Shown here: positions 42,401 to 51,039 of the stretch, in pieces
Numbering within the stretch: position 1 is the first letter of the stretch
How the letters are laid out: each line of letters opens with the position of its first letter
The notes under the pieces: generated by a model
What the model was told of the DNA's origin: nothing
What the model saw: only the letters and a program-made list of their open reading frames with translations
Databases searched by the model: none
NCBI RefSeq assembly: GCF_012275375.1
Contig: NZ_JAAZQJ010000005.1
Coordinates: 124,001-188,000, forward strand
Source of the DNA: Dyella sp. SG609
GTDB lineage: Bacteria; Pseudomonadota; Gammaproteobacteria; Xanthomonadales; Rhodanobacteraceae
Reading direction: 5' to 3'
Length of the DNA: 64,000 bases
Made by a program: the position numbers and the translations under genes

Positions 42401-44229
42401 ACGCGCCGGCTCAACGGGCGCCGGAGCTGGTTGTCCCACACCGTGGTCGTGGTGCGCTGGTCGCTGGTGCCCACCGCTTCGACGGTCTGCAGCAGCAAGC
42501 CGTACTGGTCGTAAGTGACCTGCGTGGTGACACCCTTGAAGTCCACATACGTCGCCGGAAAACCACGGCTGTCGTAAGTGCGGCTCTTCCAGCGCTGCCC
42601 GCAATCGGGGCTGCACGGTGCGTCCATGGAGCTGACGCGCGCCAACCCTGCGACCGACGACATGCCGATCTTCACCGTATTACCCAGCGGATAGGTGACG
42701 GAAGCGGAACCGTCGGCGTTATAGGCAATCCGGGTAGCGCCCACGCCGCCGGCGAAGGTGGACGACGTTGCCCGGCCTGCGTCGTCGTAGGTGATGGTCT
42801 CGTAACGCGCGCCGTTCTCGTCCTGGATGCCGGTCATCGCATTGGGCAGGCTGGTCTGCCCGATATAGGCGGCTTCGTTGAAACCATAGAGACGATAGTT
42901 GGAGTCGGGATACGTCACCTGGGCCAGGTTGCTGCTGGCCGTGACGTAGTAGTAGTTAAGCGTTTTATTGTCCGGCAACGTGATGGAGTTCAGGCGCGCG
43001 GAGCTGTCGTAGTAGAAAGTCAGCTTCCGGCCTTTGGAATCGGTGACGGTCTTGAGCAGCCCCAAGCGGGGGTAGTACGTCGACGTCGTCGTGCTGTAGG
43101 TCAGCGTGATGCCCTGGCCATCCTGTCCAAGCACCTGGATCAGCTTGCCGGTGCTGTCATAGGTTTCCGTTTCGCGGCTGCCGCCGATAAACACCGAATA
43201 GCCGGTAAGCACGCCCTGGCCGTCGCGGATTTCCGCCAGCTGGTCCACCGGAAGATCCGTCGCCCAGGCGCTGCCCGACTTGGTGAACGTCTCCTGCTTG
43301 CCGTCCGGCCGCAGCATGATGATGGTCGCCACCGGCGTGCCGATCAGGCGCAGCGAGCGGTCGAAGCTATGGCGCCAGCGGAAACCGAGATTGGCTGGCG
43401 CCACCGCGCCGCTGCTGTTGTAGAAGCGGCGGAAGGTCAGCCAGTAGCTGGCGGTGTAGTCATCTTCCTGCAGGTAGTAGCTGCCCGTGCCGGCATCGAT
43501 CGGATCGCCGACCTTGGGCGAACCCATGGCCTCGGCGCAGGACGAACCATTGGCATTGCCACTCGCACCGGAACCGCTGCCGCTGCCGCCGCCCGGCGAA
43601 CCCAGGCCGCCATCGCACGGCGCGCCGCTGCCGAGATTCCTGGCCACGTCGCCGCCGAAGCGAACGGCGCTGACCGTGCCCGGCTTGCAACCGGTCACCG
43701 CCGTCCAGGCGCCGCTGAAACTGGCCCCGTCCGCCGTCACATTGAGAGTGGACGTGGTCTGGCAAGGCGTATTCGTGCCGGAACCCCGCGCAACCACCGA
43801 CGCATCGCTCAAGGTCAAGGTGCTGCCGGACACCGTGCCGGTGACGGACCAGGTGTACCAGTTGGTTGCACCGTTCGCCTGCGGCGTCGTCTTCCGGGTT
43901 CCGGTGACGTTGCCGCTATCGTCCTGCCGCAGGTCGTACTCCTCTTCCCATGCCGCGGCGGTTGCATCGCCAGGCGCCTGCAGGTTGCCATGCCACAGCC
44001 CGGTCACATTGACTGTCGCAGTCGCGGCAGCGCTGGCAACGGCCTGCCGCTGCGCCAGCCGCGGAGCCACGGCGGGGCTTCCGCTGTAGTCCTGGGCATG
44101 CGCCGCGGAGACGGCGAGCATGGCCATGCAACCGAGCGCGAACGCTGGCTGCCTGAAGAAGCGGTACAGGCGCTCGCGAACCGAGCGCATCGAGATGGCG
44201 CGCAGGCGCGCGCGGACAAGGCTGGTCAC
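39445..44229 (-). CDS. Sec-exported Rhs/YD-repeat protein with C-terminal zinc metallopeptidase tip
   Basis: 1594 residues from a GTG at 44229 with AGGAG 8 bases upstream. Order: a long-n-region signal peptide (to about 45, ending SAAHA), a short beta domain (about 70-200), a Gly/Ser hinge, a DUF6531-type start of the cage (KVGDPIDAGTGSYYLQEDDY, 239-258), many YD repeats (about 300-1440), and the conserved core end DPIGLVGGADTYAYVSNNP ... DPSGL. The variable tip (about 148 residues after DPSGL) is AT-richer and contains VLIGHELGHAWGYQ (HELGH 1547-1551) and ENPIRREMGLPLRTRY. That pattern resembles M91/NleD-type zinc peptidase domains. Sec export rather than a VgrG/PAAR link suggests a surface or envelope weapon like WapA-type proteins. 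Confidence 0.9.
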   Translation of the reverse strand: MTSLVRARLRAISMRSVRERLYRFFRQPAFALGCMAMLAVSAAHAQDYSGSPAVAPRLAQRQAVASAAATATVNVTGLWHGNLQAPGDATAAAWEEEYDLRQDDSGNVTGTRKTTPQANGATNWYTWSVTGTVSGSTLTLSDASVVARGSGTNTPCQTTSTLNVTADGASFSGAWTAVTGCKPGTVSAVRFGGDVARNLGSGAPCDGGLGSPGGGSGSGSGASGNANGSSCAEAMGSPKVGDPIDAGTGSYYLQEDDYTASYWLTFRRFYNSSGAVAPANLGFRWRHSFDRSLRLIGTPVATIIMLRPDGKQETFTKSGSAWATDLPVDQLAEIRDGQGVLTGYSVFIGGSRETETYDSTGKLIQVLGQDGQGITLTYSTTTSTYYPRLGLLKTVTDSKGRKLTFYYDSSARLNSITLPDNKTLNYYYVTASSNLAQVTYPDSNYRLYGFNEAAYIGQTSLPNAMTGIQDENGARYETITYDDAGRATSSTFAGGVGATRIAYNADGSASVTYPLGNTVKIGMSSVAGLARVSSMDAPCSPDCGQRWKSRTYDSRGFPATYVDFKGVTTQVTYDQYGLLLQTVEAVGTSDQRTTTTVWDNQLRRPLSRRVLDSQGHAVASTGWAYNTMGQVLAYCEIDPGAVSAAGYICSNTGTAPEGVRRTTYTYCTAVDAVQCPLVGLMLSATGPRTDIAQTTTYQYYLTDGTQWQHGDLKSVTNALGQVITFAAYDKSGRPTRTVDPNGVITDLTYKSRGWLLSRTVRANANGSASAKDAVTQYGYSNAGNVITVTDPDNVTATYGYDSAHRLTQIRNGNGEYVNFTLDAAGNRIKEQVANANNGVVTRSLTRSYNTLGQLTGVQDALNRSVMSAAYTDSYDANGNLVHAADGLNVQLKRDYDALNRVVGATEDFNGSDQATRNAQTVYQYDALGRMAGVGDPDALNTLYDHNAFGDQVGLHSPDTGNSSAIVDKAGNAISVTDARGVQVAQTFDALNRRTSATYPQAADNVAWYYDEADSVTGCTGSYPIGRLTRVVEANVTTTYCYDVRGNVVRKSQTQGTQTDVVAYTYTLADRLATLTYPSGVVVTYTRDIVGRVQSVALTAAGTTNTIVYSVTYMPLGPITSYMLGKIGYSKQVTRTYDANYALTDVVSAPLNLHFARDVMGNITALGDVAGASPATETYRYDALYRLNSINDATGTAIEAYTYNKTGDRLSKSASGLATGTYGYQSGTHWLTSIGSSARTYDANGNTTGNSTGGDAFGYGYNGRNRMTVVQRNGQTVANYSYNAMGQRIAKAVTAPQVVAERFAYDEGSQLLSEYGTTNRDYIWMNGLPVAVVDGVGATAKASYVTADGLGTPRMVRDDSGVVQWQWAYQGNAFGEKQPTSSSGYPFNLRFPGQYSDAEAGLNDNINRAYDSATGRYLQSDPIGLVGGADTYAYVSNNPLVSADPSGLIVKVVEGDPKRARTLMNAYAELNRRSETARSINADLEKSPIEYQIRYTSDQAIANGYCPSPDYKGCEGYNHAVLIGMGDLPLIPTTAGMQTISLPVLIGHELGHAWGYQDNNTQKDPLGDNVRMIENPIRREMGLPLRTRYNPDCQK

Positions 44230-44454
44230 CCATCACTCCTTTGACGGTCAAGCGTTCCAATCGCATGTGGCCCGGCTGGCGGCGCCCCTTGTGCAACCAG
44301 GGGAAGGACGCTCGCGAACCCTGCTCAAGAATGTCGAAGGTTTGCAAAGACTGCGTGAAGGATTGGTGGTGATCTCAGCTTCCGGCCTCTGCACCCGGCG
44401 ATCGCGCCGAGGCCAGATATCACCCGGGGCCACATCCCCACGTTGGCCGCTTTG

Positions 44455-44487
44455 CCCCCCACCCCCTGGCGGTTCCCCCCTCCCCCC
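44455..44487 (-). other. G-quadruplex-forming sequence between rhs and the beta-helix gene
   Basis: Four C-runs of 6, 5, 6 and 6 (44455-44460, 44462-44466, 44475-44480, 44482-44487), i.e. four G-runs on the minus strand with loops of 1, 8 and 1 bases. It sits 60 bases before the plus-strand ATG at 44548 and about 225 bases before the rhs start, in the 318-base divergent promoter region, which otherwise shows no clear promoter box. Confidence 0.7.
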
Positions 44488-44547
44488 GCCGTAAGCCTTG
44501 CGCAACAGTAGCCCGTCGATTCGGTTTCCTGGGGAGGCTCGCCGGAC

Positions 44548-45774
44548 ATGCGCAAGTTGCTACTCACGGTCGCGCTCGGCGCGGCCCTCGCCGCGTGCAG
44601 CGGCCACGATCAGTCCACCGCCCAGAACGAAGGCGGCGACGCCTTCCAGGCCAAGCTGCAGCAGCAGTTGCTGGATGCCAAGGCGGGCAGCGTGATCGAG
44701 ATTCCGGCGGGGCATTACCACCTCAATCGCGGCCTCAGCCTGCGCACGGACGGCGTGACCATCCGCGGCGCGGGCAAGGACAAGACGGTGCTGTCGTTCA
44801 AGGGCCAGGTGGTGGGGCCGGAAGGCCTGCTGGTGAATGCCAGCGACTTCACCATCGAGAACCTGTCGCTGGAAGACACCAAGGGCGACGCGCTGAAGAT
44901 CAACCAGGGCAAGAACATCACCATCCGCGGCGTGCGCGTGGCGTGGACCGATGGCCCCAAGACCACCAACGGCGCCTACGGCCTGTATCCGGTGAAGACC
45001 GAGAACGTGCTGATCGAGGACTCCTCGGTCACCGGTGCGTCGGACGCCGGCATTTACGTGGGCCAGTCGAAGAACATCGTGGTGCGGCGCAACCGCGCCG
45101 AGCAGAACGTGGCCGGCATCGAAATCGAGAACTCGATCGATGCGGACGTGTACGACAACGTCGCCACCGGCAACACCGGCGGCATCCTGGTCTTCAACAT
45201 GCCCAACCTGTCGCAGGCCGGCAAGGCCACGCGCGTGTTCAAGAACCAGGTCAATGCCAACAACCTCGACAACTTCGCCGCCAAGGGCGCGGCGGTGGCG
45301 AGCGTGCCGGCCGGTTCCGGCGTGGTGGTCAACTCCAATGACAAGGTGGAGATCTTCGACAACGACATCGCCGACCACCGCACCGCGAACGTGATCATCT
45401 CCAGCTACTTCTCCACCAACTACTACAACACCAAGGGCGTGGCGGCCGACTACAACCCGTATCCGAAGGGCATCTTCGTCTACGGCAACCGCTTCAAGGG
45501 CGGCGGCGAATCGCCGGACGGCATGAAGCTGAAAGTGTTGAAGAGCGCCGTATACGGCATGAGCGGCCGCTTCCCGGACGTGCTGTGGGACGGCTATGCC
45601 GACACCAAGCACGGCCCGGTCGGCGCCAACGACCGCATCTGCATCGCCGGCGCCAATGGCGTGCTCAATGCCGACGGCCCGAACGACTACAAGAACCCCA
45701 GCACCGACACCAAGCCGTACGAGTGCACCTTGCCGAAGCTGCCGCCGGTCGTGCTCGACGCGGCCAAGTCCTGA
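44548..45774 (+). CDS. Right-handed parallel beta-helix lipoprotein
   Basis: 408 residues; lipobox LAAC after MRKLLLTVALGAA, GGGGAGG ribosome site. The repeated short strands (VTIRGAG, FTIENLSLEDT, ITIRGVRV, VLIEDSSVTGASDAGIYVG, IVVRRNRAEQNVAGIEIENS) form a pectate-lyase/CASH-type helix. It belongs to the group of beta-helix proteins regularly paired with a SO2930-type diheme cytochrome, which is the next gene, 10 bases downstream. A carbohydrate or lipid substrate and an outer membrane location are inferred. Confidence 0.85.
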   Translation: MRKLLLTVALGAALAACSGHDQSTAQNEGGDAFQAKLQQQLLDAKAGSVIEIPAGHYHLNRGLSLRTDGVTIRGAGKDKTVLSFKGQVVGPEGLLVNASDFTIENLSLEDTKGDALKINQGKNITIRGVRVAWTDGPKTTNGAYGLYPVKTENVLIEDSSVTGASDAGIYVGQSKNIVVRRNRAEQNVAGIEIENSIDADVYDNVATGNTGGILVFNMPNLSQAGKATRVFKNQVNANNLDNFAAKGAAVASVPAGSGVVVNSNDKVEIFDNDIADHRTANVIISSYFSTNYYNTKGVAADYNPYPKGIFVYGNRFKGGGESPDGMKLKVLKSAVYGMSGRFPDVLWDGYADTKHGPVGANDRICIAGANGVLNADGPNDYKNPSTDTKPYECTLPKLPPVVLDAAKS

Positions 45775-45784
45775 GGCGGTGGCG

Positions 45785-46933
45785 ATGCGCAAGCGGTTTC
45801 TGCAAGGCGCCTTCGCGCTGCTGGCGGCGGTTGTGCTTGCCGGTTGCCAGCAGGGCATGGCGCCGGTGGCGTTCCACGCGGACGGCCGTCCGCCGAAGCT
45901 GAGCGACTGGCACGTGGTGGAAGCACGCGGCGGCAAGCTGGTGCTCAACCAGGGCGTGGTGCCGTACGACCTCAACACGCCGCTGTTCACCGACTACGCG
46001 CACAAGCTGCGCACGATCTGGATGCCCAAGGGCACGGCGGCGAAGTACGACGCCACCGACACCTTCGACTTCCCGGTCGGCACGGTGATCAGCAAGACCT
46101 TCTATTACCCGAAGACGGCCGACGGCAAGGCCGGCGACGTGGCACGCAGCTACGACAGCGCGCACGACTTCGCCGGCGAAGGGCTGGATTTGTCCAAGGT
46201 GCATCTGGTGGAAACGCGCATCCTGGTGCATCGCGCGGACGGCTGGGCGGCGATTCCTTATGTATGGAACGACGCGCAGACCGAAGCCGACCTCGCCCGC
46301 ACCGGCGCGGTGCTGCCGCTCACCCTGGTGGCGGATGACAAGTCGCGCGAAGACTTCAACTACGTGGTGCCCGACGAAAGCCAGTGCTCCAGCTGCCATG
46401 CGCAGGACTGGGTGTCGCGCAAGATCCATCCGATCGGCCCGAAGGCGCGCCATCTCAACCGCGACTACCACTACGCGGACGGCACGCAGAACCAGCTCGA
46501 ACATTTGATCAAAGCAGGCTATCTCACCGGCGCACCCGCCAGCGCGCAGGCGCCGCGCAATGCCAACTGGATGGACGAGCACGCCGCGCTCGATGCCCGC
46601 GCACGCGCCTACCTCGACATCAACTGCGGCCATTGCCACAACGCCAAGGGCGCGGCCAACACCACCGGCCTGACGCTGGAAGCCAGCGCGCCGGAAGACC
46701 GCCACCTCGGCATCTGCAAACCGCCCGTCGCCGCGGGCCGCGGCACCGGCGACCACCTGTTCGACATCGTGCCCGGCCAGCCGGACGACTCGATCATCGC
46801 CTACCGCATGGCCTCGGCCGACCCGGGCGAGATGATGCCGGAACTGGGCCGCAGCACCGTGCACCGCGAGGGCGTGGCGCTGATCAAGGCCTGGATCGCG
46901 GCGCAGCAAGGGGGCTGCGTCACGGTGCGCTGA
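45785..46933 (+). CDS. SO2930-family diheme cytochrome c lipoprotein
   Basis: 382 residues with lipobox LAGC. Two c-type heme sites: CSSCH (201-205, in DESQCSSCHAQDW) and CGHCH (281-285, in DINCGHCHNAKG); Met ligands may be in PGEMMPELG. The N-terminal half (LSDWHVVEARGGKLVLNQGV, YDLNTPLFTDYAHKLR) is the conserved domain of this family. It is a periplasmic electron carrier or oxidoreductase paired with the beta-helix protein. It starts at the ATG at 45785, directly after the previous gene. Confidence 0.85.
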   Translation: MRKRFLQGAFALLAAVVLAGCQQGMAPVAFHADGRPPKLSDWHVVEARGGKLVLNQGVVPYDLNTPLFTDYAHKLRTIWMPKGTAAKYDATDTFDFPVGTVISKTFYYPKTADGKAGDVARSYDSAHDFAGEGLDLSKVHLVETRILVHRADGWAAIPYVWNDAQTEADLARTGAVLPLTLVADDKSREDFNYVVPDESQCSSCHAQDWVSRKIHPIGPKARHLNRDYHYADGTQNQLEHLIKAGYLTGAPASAQAPRNANWMDEHAALDARARAYLDINCGHCHNAKGAANTTGLTLEASAPEDRHLGICKPPVAAGRGTGDHLFDIVPGQPDDSIIAYRMASADPGEMMPELGRSTVHREGVALIKAWIAAQQGGCVTVR

Positions 46934-47000
46934 ACACACACAAGAACCAGCACGGCGACCGCGTGGGGACGCGGCGCCGTCCACGAGGGGAGAACCGCCG

Positions 47001-49448
47001 ATGAGCATCCGTCCACGTCCGCTGTCCGCCGCGCTGCGCCAACTGCTGGGAGGCACCGCACTGCTGCTGTGCGCGCAGATCGTCCATGCCGACGACCAGA
47101 ACGCCGCGCCCGCCGCGCAGGACCAGGCCGACCCGAACAAGGCCAAGCTGCTGGACAACATCACGGTGACGGCGCAGAGCCGCAGCCAGGAAATGCAGTC
47201 GGTGCCGATCCCGCTGCAGATCGTCACCGCCAAGCAGGTGGATACGCTGGCGGCGACCGACCTGAGCAAGATGGATATGTTCGTACCGGGCCTGGTGGTC
47301 AGCGCCGACCAGCCGACGCAGCCGCGCTACCAGTTGCGCGGCATCGCCACCAGCGACTTCGGCGTCGGCACCGAGCCGGCGGTGGGCGTGTATATCAACG
47401 GCGTGTACGCCGCACGCTCCGGCGGTGCGCTGCTGGCCTTCAACGACTTGGCGCGCATCGAGGTGCTGAAGGGGCCGCAAGGCACGCTGTTCGGCCGCAA
47501 CGCGGCAGCCGGCGCCATCTCCATCGTCACCAACGAGCCGACCGATCGCTTCGAAGGCAAGGCGCGCCTGCGCGTCGGCAACTACGGCAAGGTCTATGGC
47601 GACGCGCTGCTGAACCTGCCCATCAACAAGGACATGGCGCTGCGCGTCAGCGCGTACGACAACCAGAGCGACGGCTGGGTCAAGGACGCCGCCAGCGGCA
47701 AGCGCTACGGCGAGGACAACGACTGGGGCACGCGCGCGGTGTTCCGCTGGAACCTCACGCCCGACACGCGCATGCTGCTGTCCTGGGATCACGAGAAGCT
47801 CAACCAGCCGCCGCATCCGGCCTTCGGACTGGTGCCGCTGTCCAACGATACCAACCAGCGCCCACCCTTTCCGGCCGATCCCGCCACCTATCTCAACCCG
47901 CTGCACGCACCGCTGTACAACGACTCGGTGGGCGGCCGCGAATCGCGCACGTTCGACGGCGTGACGCTGAGCTTCGACCACTCCTTCAGCTGGGGCAGCC
48001 TGGTGTCCACCACCGCGTGGCGCGGCTTCGACACGTTCAACCGCGGCGACTACGACGGCACCAACCATATCGTCAGCTATCTCGATACCACCAATATCGA
48101 GCACAACAACAGCTGGTACCAGGAGTTCAAGCTCTCCGGCACCACCGGCATCGCCGACTGGGTCGGCGGCGTGAGCTACTACCAGGAGCAGGCGCGGCAG
48201 ACCAGCCAGACCAATATCTTTACCGACAGCCTCGACACGCTGGCCAACAACATCATGGGCGTGGGCACGCCGCTGACCGACATCAGCAACGCGCTGGCGG
48301 GTTTTGGCTTGCCCTACACCTTGCTGGGCGATCCCTGGCACGAGGCGATAAGCAACGTCGGCAAGTTCAAGGCGTATGCGGCGTTCGGCGACGTGATCTG
48401 GCACGTCAGCGACCGTTTCAACATCACCACCGGCATCCGCTACACGCGCGACCAGAAAACCTTCTCCTGGTACAACATGCCGCGCAGCGCGCCGCAGTTC
48501 GACGGCACCGTGCAGGCGCTGGACCAGGCCGGCGTGCTGGCCATGCTGCCGCCGGAAGCGCAGATGGCGCTGGCGGCGTTCGGCAACAACGTGATCTTTA
48601 CCGACGCCGTGGGCGTGCCGGTGCGCTTCCACAACACCTGGAACAACGTCAGCCCGCGCCTGGTGCTGGATTACAAATTTGCGCCGGACGTGATGGGCTA
48701 CGCCTCGGTAACCAAGGGCTACAAGGCCGGCGGCTACAACAGCGTCCAGGTAGGTTCGCGCTTCGCGCCGGAGAAGGTGATCAATTACGAAGCCGGCCTG
48801 AAGACCACTTTCCCCGAGCACAACCTGATGCTCAACGGCTCGGTGTACTACTACCGCTACGACAACAAGCAATCGCTGAGCCTGGACCCGAACAGCGCCG
48901 GCTCCGGCGTGCCGCGCTACCTGGTCAACAGCACCGACCAGGAAGCCAAGGGCCTGGAACTGGAAGCCCTATGGCAACCGGTGCGCGACCTGCGGCTGAA
49001 CTTCACCGGCGCGTACATCGATGCCACCTACCGCAAGGCGGTGGCCGATTCCGGCGCGGTGCTGACCGGCCAGCCCACCGGCGAGCCGCGCTTCTCCTAC
49101 ACGGCGGGCCTGGCCTATACGTGGCACAACGTCGCCAGCGGCCAGCTGGAGTTCAATCTGAACTACGCTTACCGCGGCAAGTCCCGCTGCAACGACGACT
49201 CACGCCTGCAGGGCGAGTGCATCATCAGCCCCAACTTCAAGGTGGGCGAAGCGCAGAAACGCACCGACGCACGCCTGGACTGGCATGCGCCGGGCGACCG
49301 CTGGGGCGTCGCGCTGTATGCAAGCAACCTGTTCAACGACCGCTACGTGACCGGTGTGGACAACATCACCGCCACCGTATTCGGCACCCCGTACGCCAAC
49401 ATCACGCCGCCGCGCATGTGGGGCGTGGAATTCCGCGCCAAGTTCTAG
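47001..49448 (+). CDS. TonB-dependent outer membrane receptor
   Basis: 815 residues: signal peptide, TonB-box-like NITVTAQSRSQ, plug domain (about 60-170; RYQLRGIATSDFG, RIEVLKGPQGTLFGRNAAAG) and a 22-strand barrel ending GVEFRAKF. Import of a large or scarce ligand across the outer membrane. Ribosome site GGGGAGA before the ATG. Context (beta-helix lipoprotein, diheme cytochrome, aldehyde dehydrogenase) favours an organic substrate, perhaps a lipid or aromatic compound, over a siderophore; that is inference. Confidence 0.93.
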   Translation: MSIRPRPLSAALRQLLGGTALLLCAQIVHADDQNAAPAAQDQADPNKAKLLDNITVTAQSRSQEMQSVPIPLQIVTAKQVDTLAATDLSKMDMFVPGLVVSADQPTQPRYQLRGIATSDFGVGTEPAVGVYINGVYAARSGGALLAFNDLARIEVLKGPQGTLFGRNAAAGAISIVTNEPTDRFEGKARLRVGNYGKVYGDALLNLPINKDMALRVSAYDNQSDGWVKDAASGKRYGEDNDWGTRAVFRWNLTPDTRMLLSWDHEKLNQPPHPAFGLVPLSNDTNQRPPFPADPATYLNPLHAPLYNDSVGGRESRTFDGVTLSFDHSFSWGSLVSTTAWRGFDTFNRGDYDGTNHIVSYLDTTNIEHNNSWYQEFKLSGTTGIADWVGGVSYYQEQARQTSQTNIFTDSLDTLANNIMGVGTPLTDISNALAGFGLPYTLLGDPWHEAISNVGKFKAYAAFGDVIWHVSDRFNITTGIRYTRDQKTFSWYNMPRSAPQFDGTVQALDQAGVLAMLPPEAQMALAAFGNNVIFTDAVGVPVRFHNTWNNVSPRLVLDYKFAPDVMGYASVTKGYKAGGYNSVQVGSRFAPEKVINYEAGLKTTFPEHNLMLNGSVYYYRYDNKQSLSLDPNSAGSGVPRYLVNSTDQEAKGLELEALWQPVRDLRLNFTGAYIDATYRKAVADSGAVLTGQPTGEPRFSYTAGLAYTWHNVASGQLEFNLNYAYRGKSRCNDDSRLQGECIISPNFKVGEAQKRTDARLDWHAPGDRWGVALYASNLFNDRYVTGVDNITATVFGTPYANITPPRMWGVEFRAKF

Positions 49449-49452
49449 ACCG

Positions 49453-50865
49453 ATGACCATCGAACCGCTCGACCTGAAGCTTCAACTCCAGCGCATGCGC
49501 GAAGCCCACGCACGCGAGCCCGCGCCGGGCTGGTCCGGGCGCGCCGCGCGCCTGCGTGCCTTGAGCGATCTGATCACGCAGCACCGGGGCGACATCGCGG
49601 AGGCCATCCACCAGGACTTCGGCGGCCGGCCGGCGCAGGAGACCGATCTGCTGGAGGTGTTTCCCAGCCTGTCGGCGATCCGCCACGCGCTGGCGCATGG
49701 CCGGCGCTGGATGAAGCCGAAGCGCAGTTGGCCGGGCCTGCTGTTTCTGCCGGCGCGCAACGAGATCCGGCCGCAGCCCTTGGGCGTGGTGGGCATCATC
49801 GTGCCGTGGAATTACCCGTTGTTTCTCGCTGCCGGCCCGATGGTGGATGCGCTGGCGGCCGGCAACCGGGTGATGGTGAAGATGAGCGAGTACACGCCGC
49901 ATTTCTCGGCCTTGTTCGCGCAATTGGCGGCGCGGTATTTCAAGCCGGAGGACGTGTGCGTGGTGACGGGCGACGCGGATGTCGCGCAGGCGTTCTCCGC
50001 GTTGCCGTTCGATCATCTGTTGTTTACCGGCTCCACCGCGGTGGGGCGCCATGTGATGCGCGCGGCTTCCGCCAATCTCACGCCGGTAACGCTGGAGCTG
50101 GGCGGCAAGTCGCCGGCGATCGTCGGGCCGGGTGCGCGCTTCGAAAATGCAGTGGAACGTATCCTGGTCGGCAAGCTGTTCAATGCGGGGCAGACCTGCA
50201 TTGCGCCGGATTACGTGTTGCTGCCGCGCGGGCGCGTCGACGAGTTCGTCGCTGCTGCGCGCGAGGTTGCCGCACGCCTGTACCCGCAACCGGTGCGCAA
50301 CGAGCAGTACGCCAGCATCATTTCGGAACGCCAGTATCGGCGCCTTGCCGCCTTGCGCGATGACGCGAAGCGCGATGGCGCCACGGTCACCTTGATGGGC
50401 GGCGACGCCGACGACGTACCGCGGCGGCGCATGACGCCGGCCTTGCTCACCGGCGTCAGCGAAAGCATGGCGGTGATGCAGGAGGAGATCTTCGGCCCGC
50501 TGCTGCCCCTGGTGCCCTACGACGACATCGACCAGGCCATCGCCTACGTCGCCGCCCATCCGCACCCGCTGGCGCTCTACCTGTTCGAGGAAGACGGCGC
50601 CCTGGTCGACCGCGTACTCGCCCGCACCACCGCCGGCGGCGTGACCATCAACGACACGCTCTACCACATCGCCCAGCATGAGCTGCCGTTCGGCGGCGTG
50701 GGGCCTTCCGGCAGCGGCGGCTATCACGGCGAAGCGGGCTTCCGCACGTTCTCGCATATGAAGTCGGTGTTCCGGCAGGCGCGGGTCAATGGCGCGGGCC
50801 TGCTCAATCCGCCGTATGGCGAACGCTTCCGGAAGATGCTGGCGCTGATGCTCAAGCGCGGCTGA
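49453..50865 (+). CDS. Aldehyde dehydrogenase, coniferyl-aldehyde type
   Basis: 470 residues. NAD(P)-dependent oxidation of an aldehyde to the acid. Catalytic Cys249 (GQTCIAPDY) and Glu215 (LELGGKSPAIV); the NYPLFLAAGPMVDALAAGN cofactor region and the C-terminal PFGGVGPSGSGGYHG match the coniferyl aldehyde/class 3 ALDH group, which often act on aromatic or fatty aldehydes. The ATG at 49453 is 4 bases past the receptor stop, so it is the last gene of the four-gene unit. An R1 repeat begins at the base after its stop. Confidence 0.92.
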   Translation: MTIEPLDLKLQLQRMREAHAREPAPGWSGRAARLRALSDLITQHRGDIAEAIHQDFGGRPAQETDLLEVFPSLSAIRHALAHGRRWMKPKRSWPGLLFLPARNEIRPQPLGVVGIIVPWNYPLFLAAGPMVDALAAGNRVMVKMSEYTPHFSALFAQLAARYFKPEDVCVVTGDADVAQAFSALPFDHLLFTGSTAVGRHVMRAASANLTPVTLELGGKSPAIVGPGARFENAVERILVGKLFNAGQTCIAPDYVLLPRGRVDEFVAAAREVAARLYPQPVRNEQYASIISERQYRRLAALRDDAKRDGATVTLMGGDADDVPRRRMTPALLTGVSESMAVMQEEIFGPLLPLVPYDDIDQAIAYVAAHPHPLALYLFEEDGALVDRVLARTTAGGVTINDTLYHIAQHELPFGGVGPSGSGGYHGEAGFRTFSHMKSVFRQARVNGAGLLNPPYGERFRKMLALMLKRG

Positions 50866-50903
50866 CGTAGGTTGGGGTGAGCCAAAGGCGAACCCCAGCA
50901 ACG
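50866..50903. repeat. Palindromic repeat, family R1 (half element)
   Basis: CGTAGGTTGGGGTGAGCCAA ... GCGAACCCC, beginning immediately after the TGA of the aldehyde dehydrogenase gene. Confidence 0.8.
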
Positions 50904-51039
50904 TATGCCACCTAAGAATCGTCGGAATCTGCTTCTGTCCTTCGCTTTTAAGGAGAAAGCTTATTGAGTACGAGGACCCCTGTTCGGAGTATCCGAAGCC
51001 CCATAGCAGGCTTCATGCCGACAAGGAGTTTATCGACTC

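Noticed and set aside
46920-48872. Minus-strand frame opposite the TonB-dependent receptor
   Set aside because: The receptor frame carries signal peptide, plug and barrel; the antisense frame has none of a gene's features.
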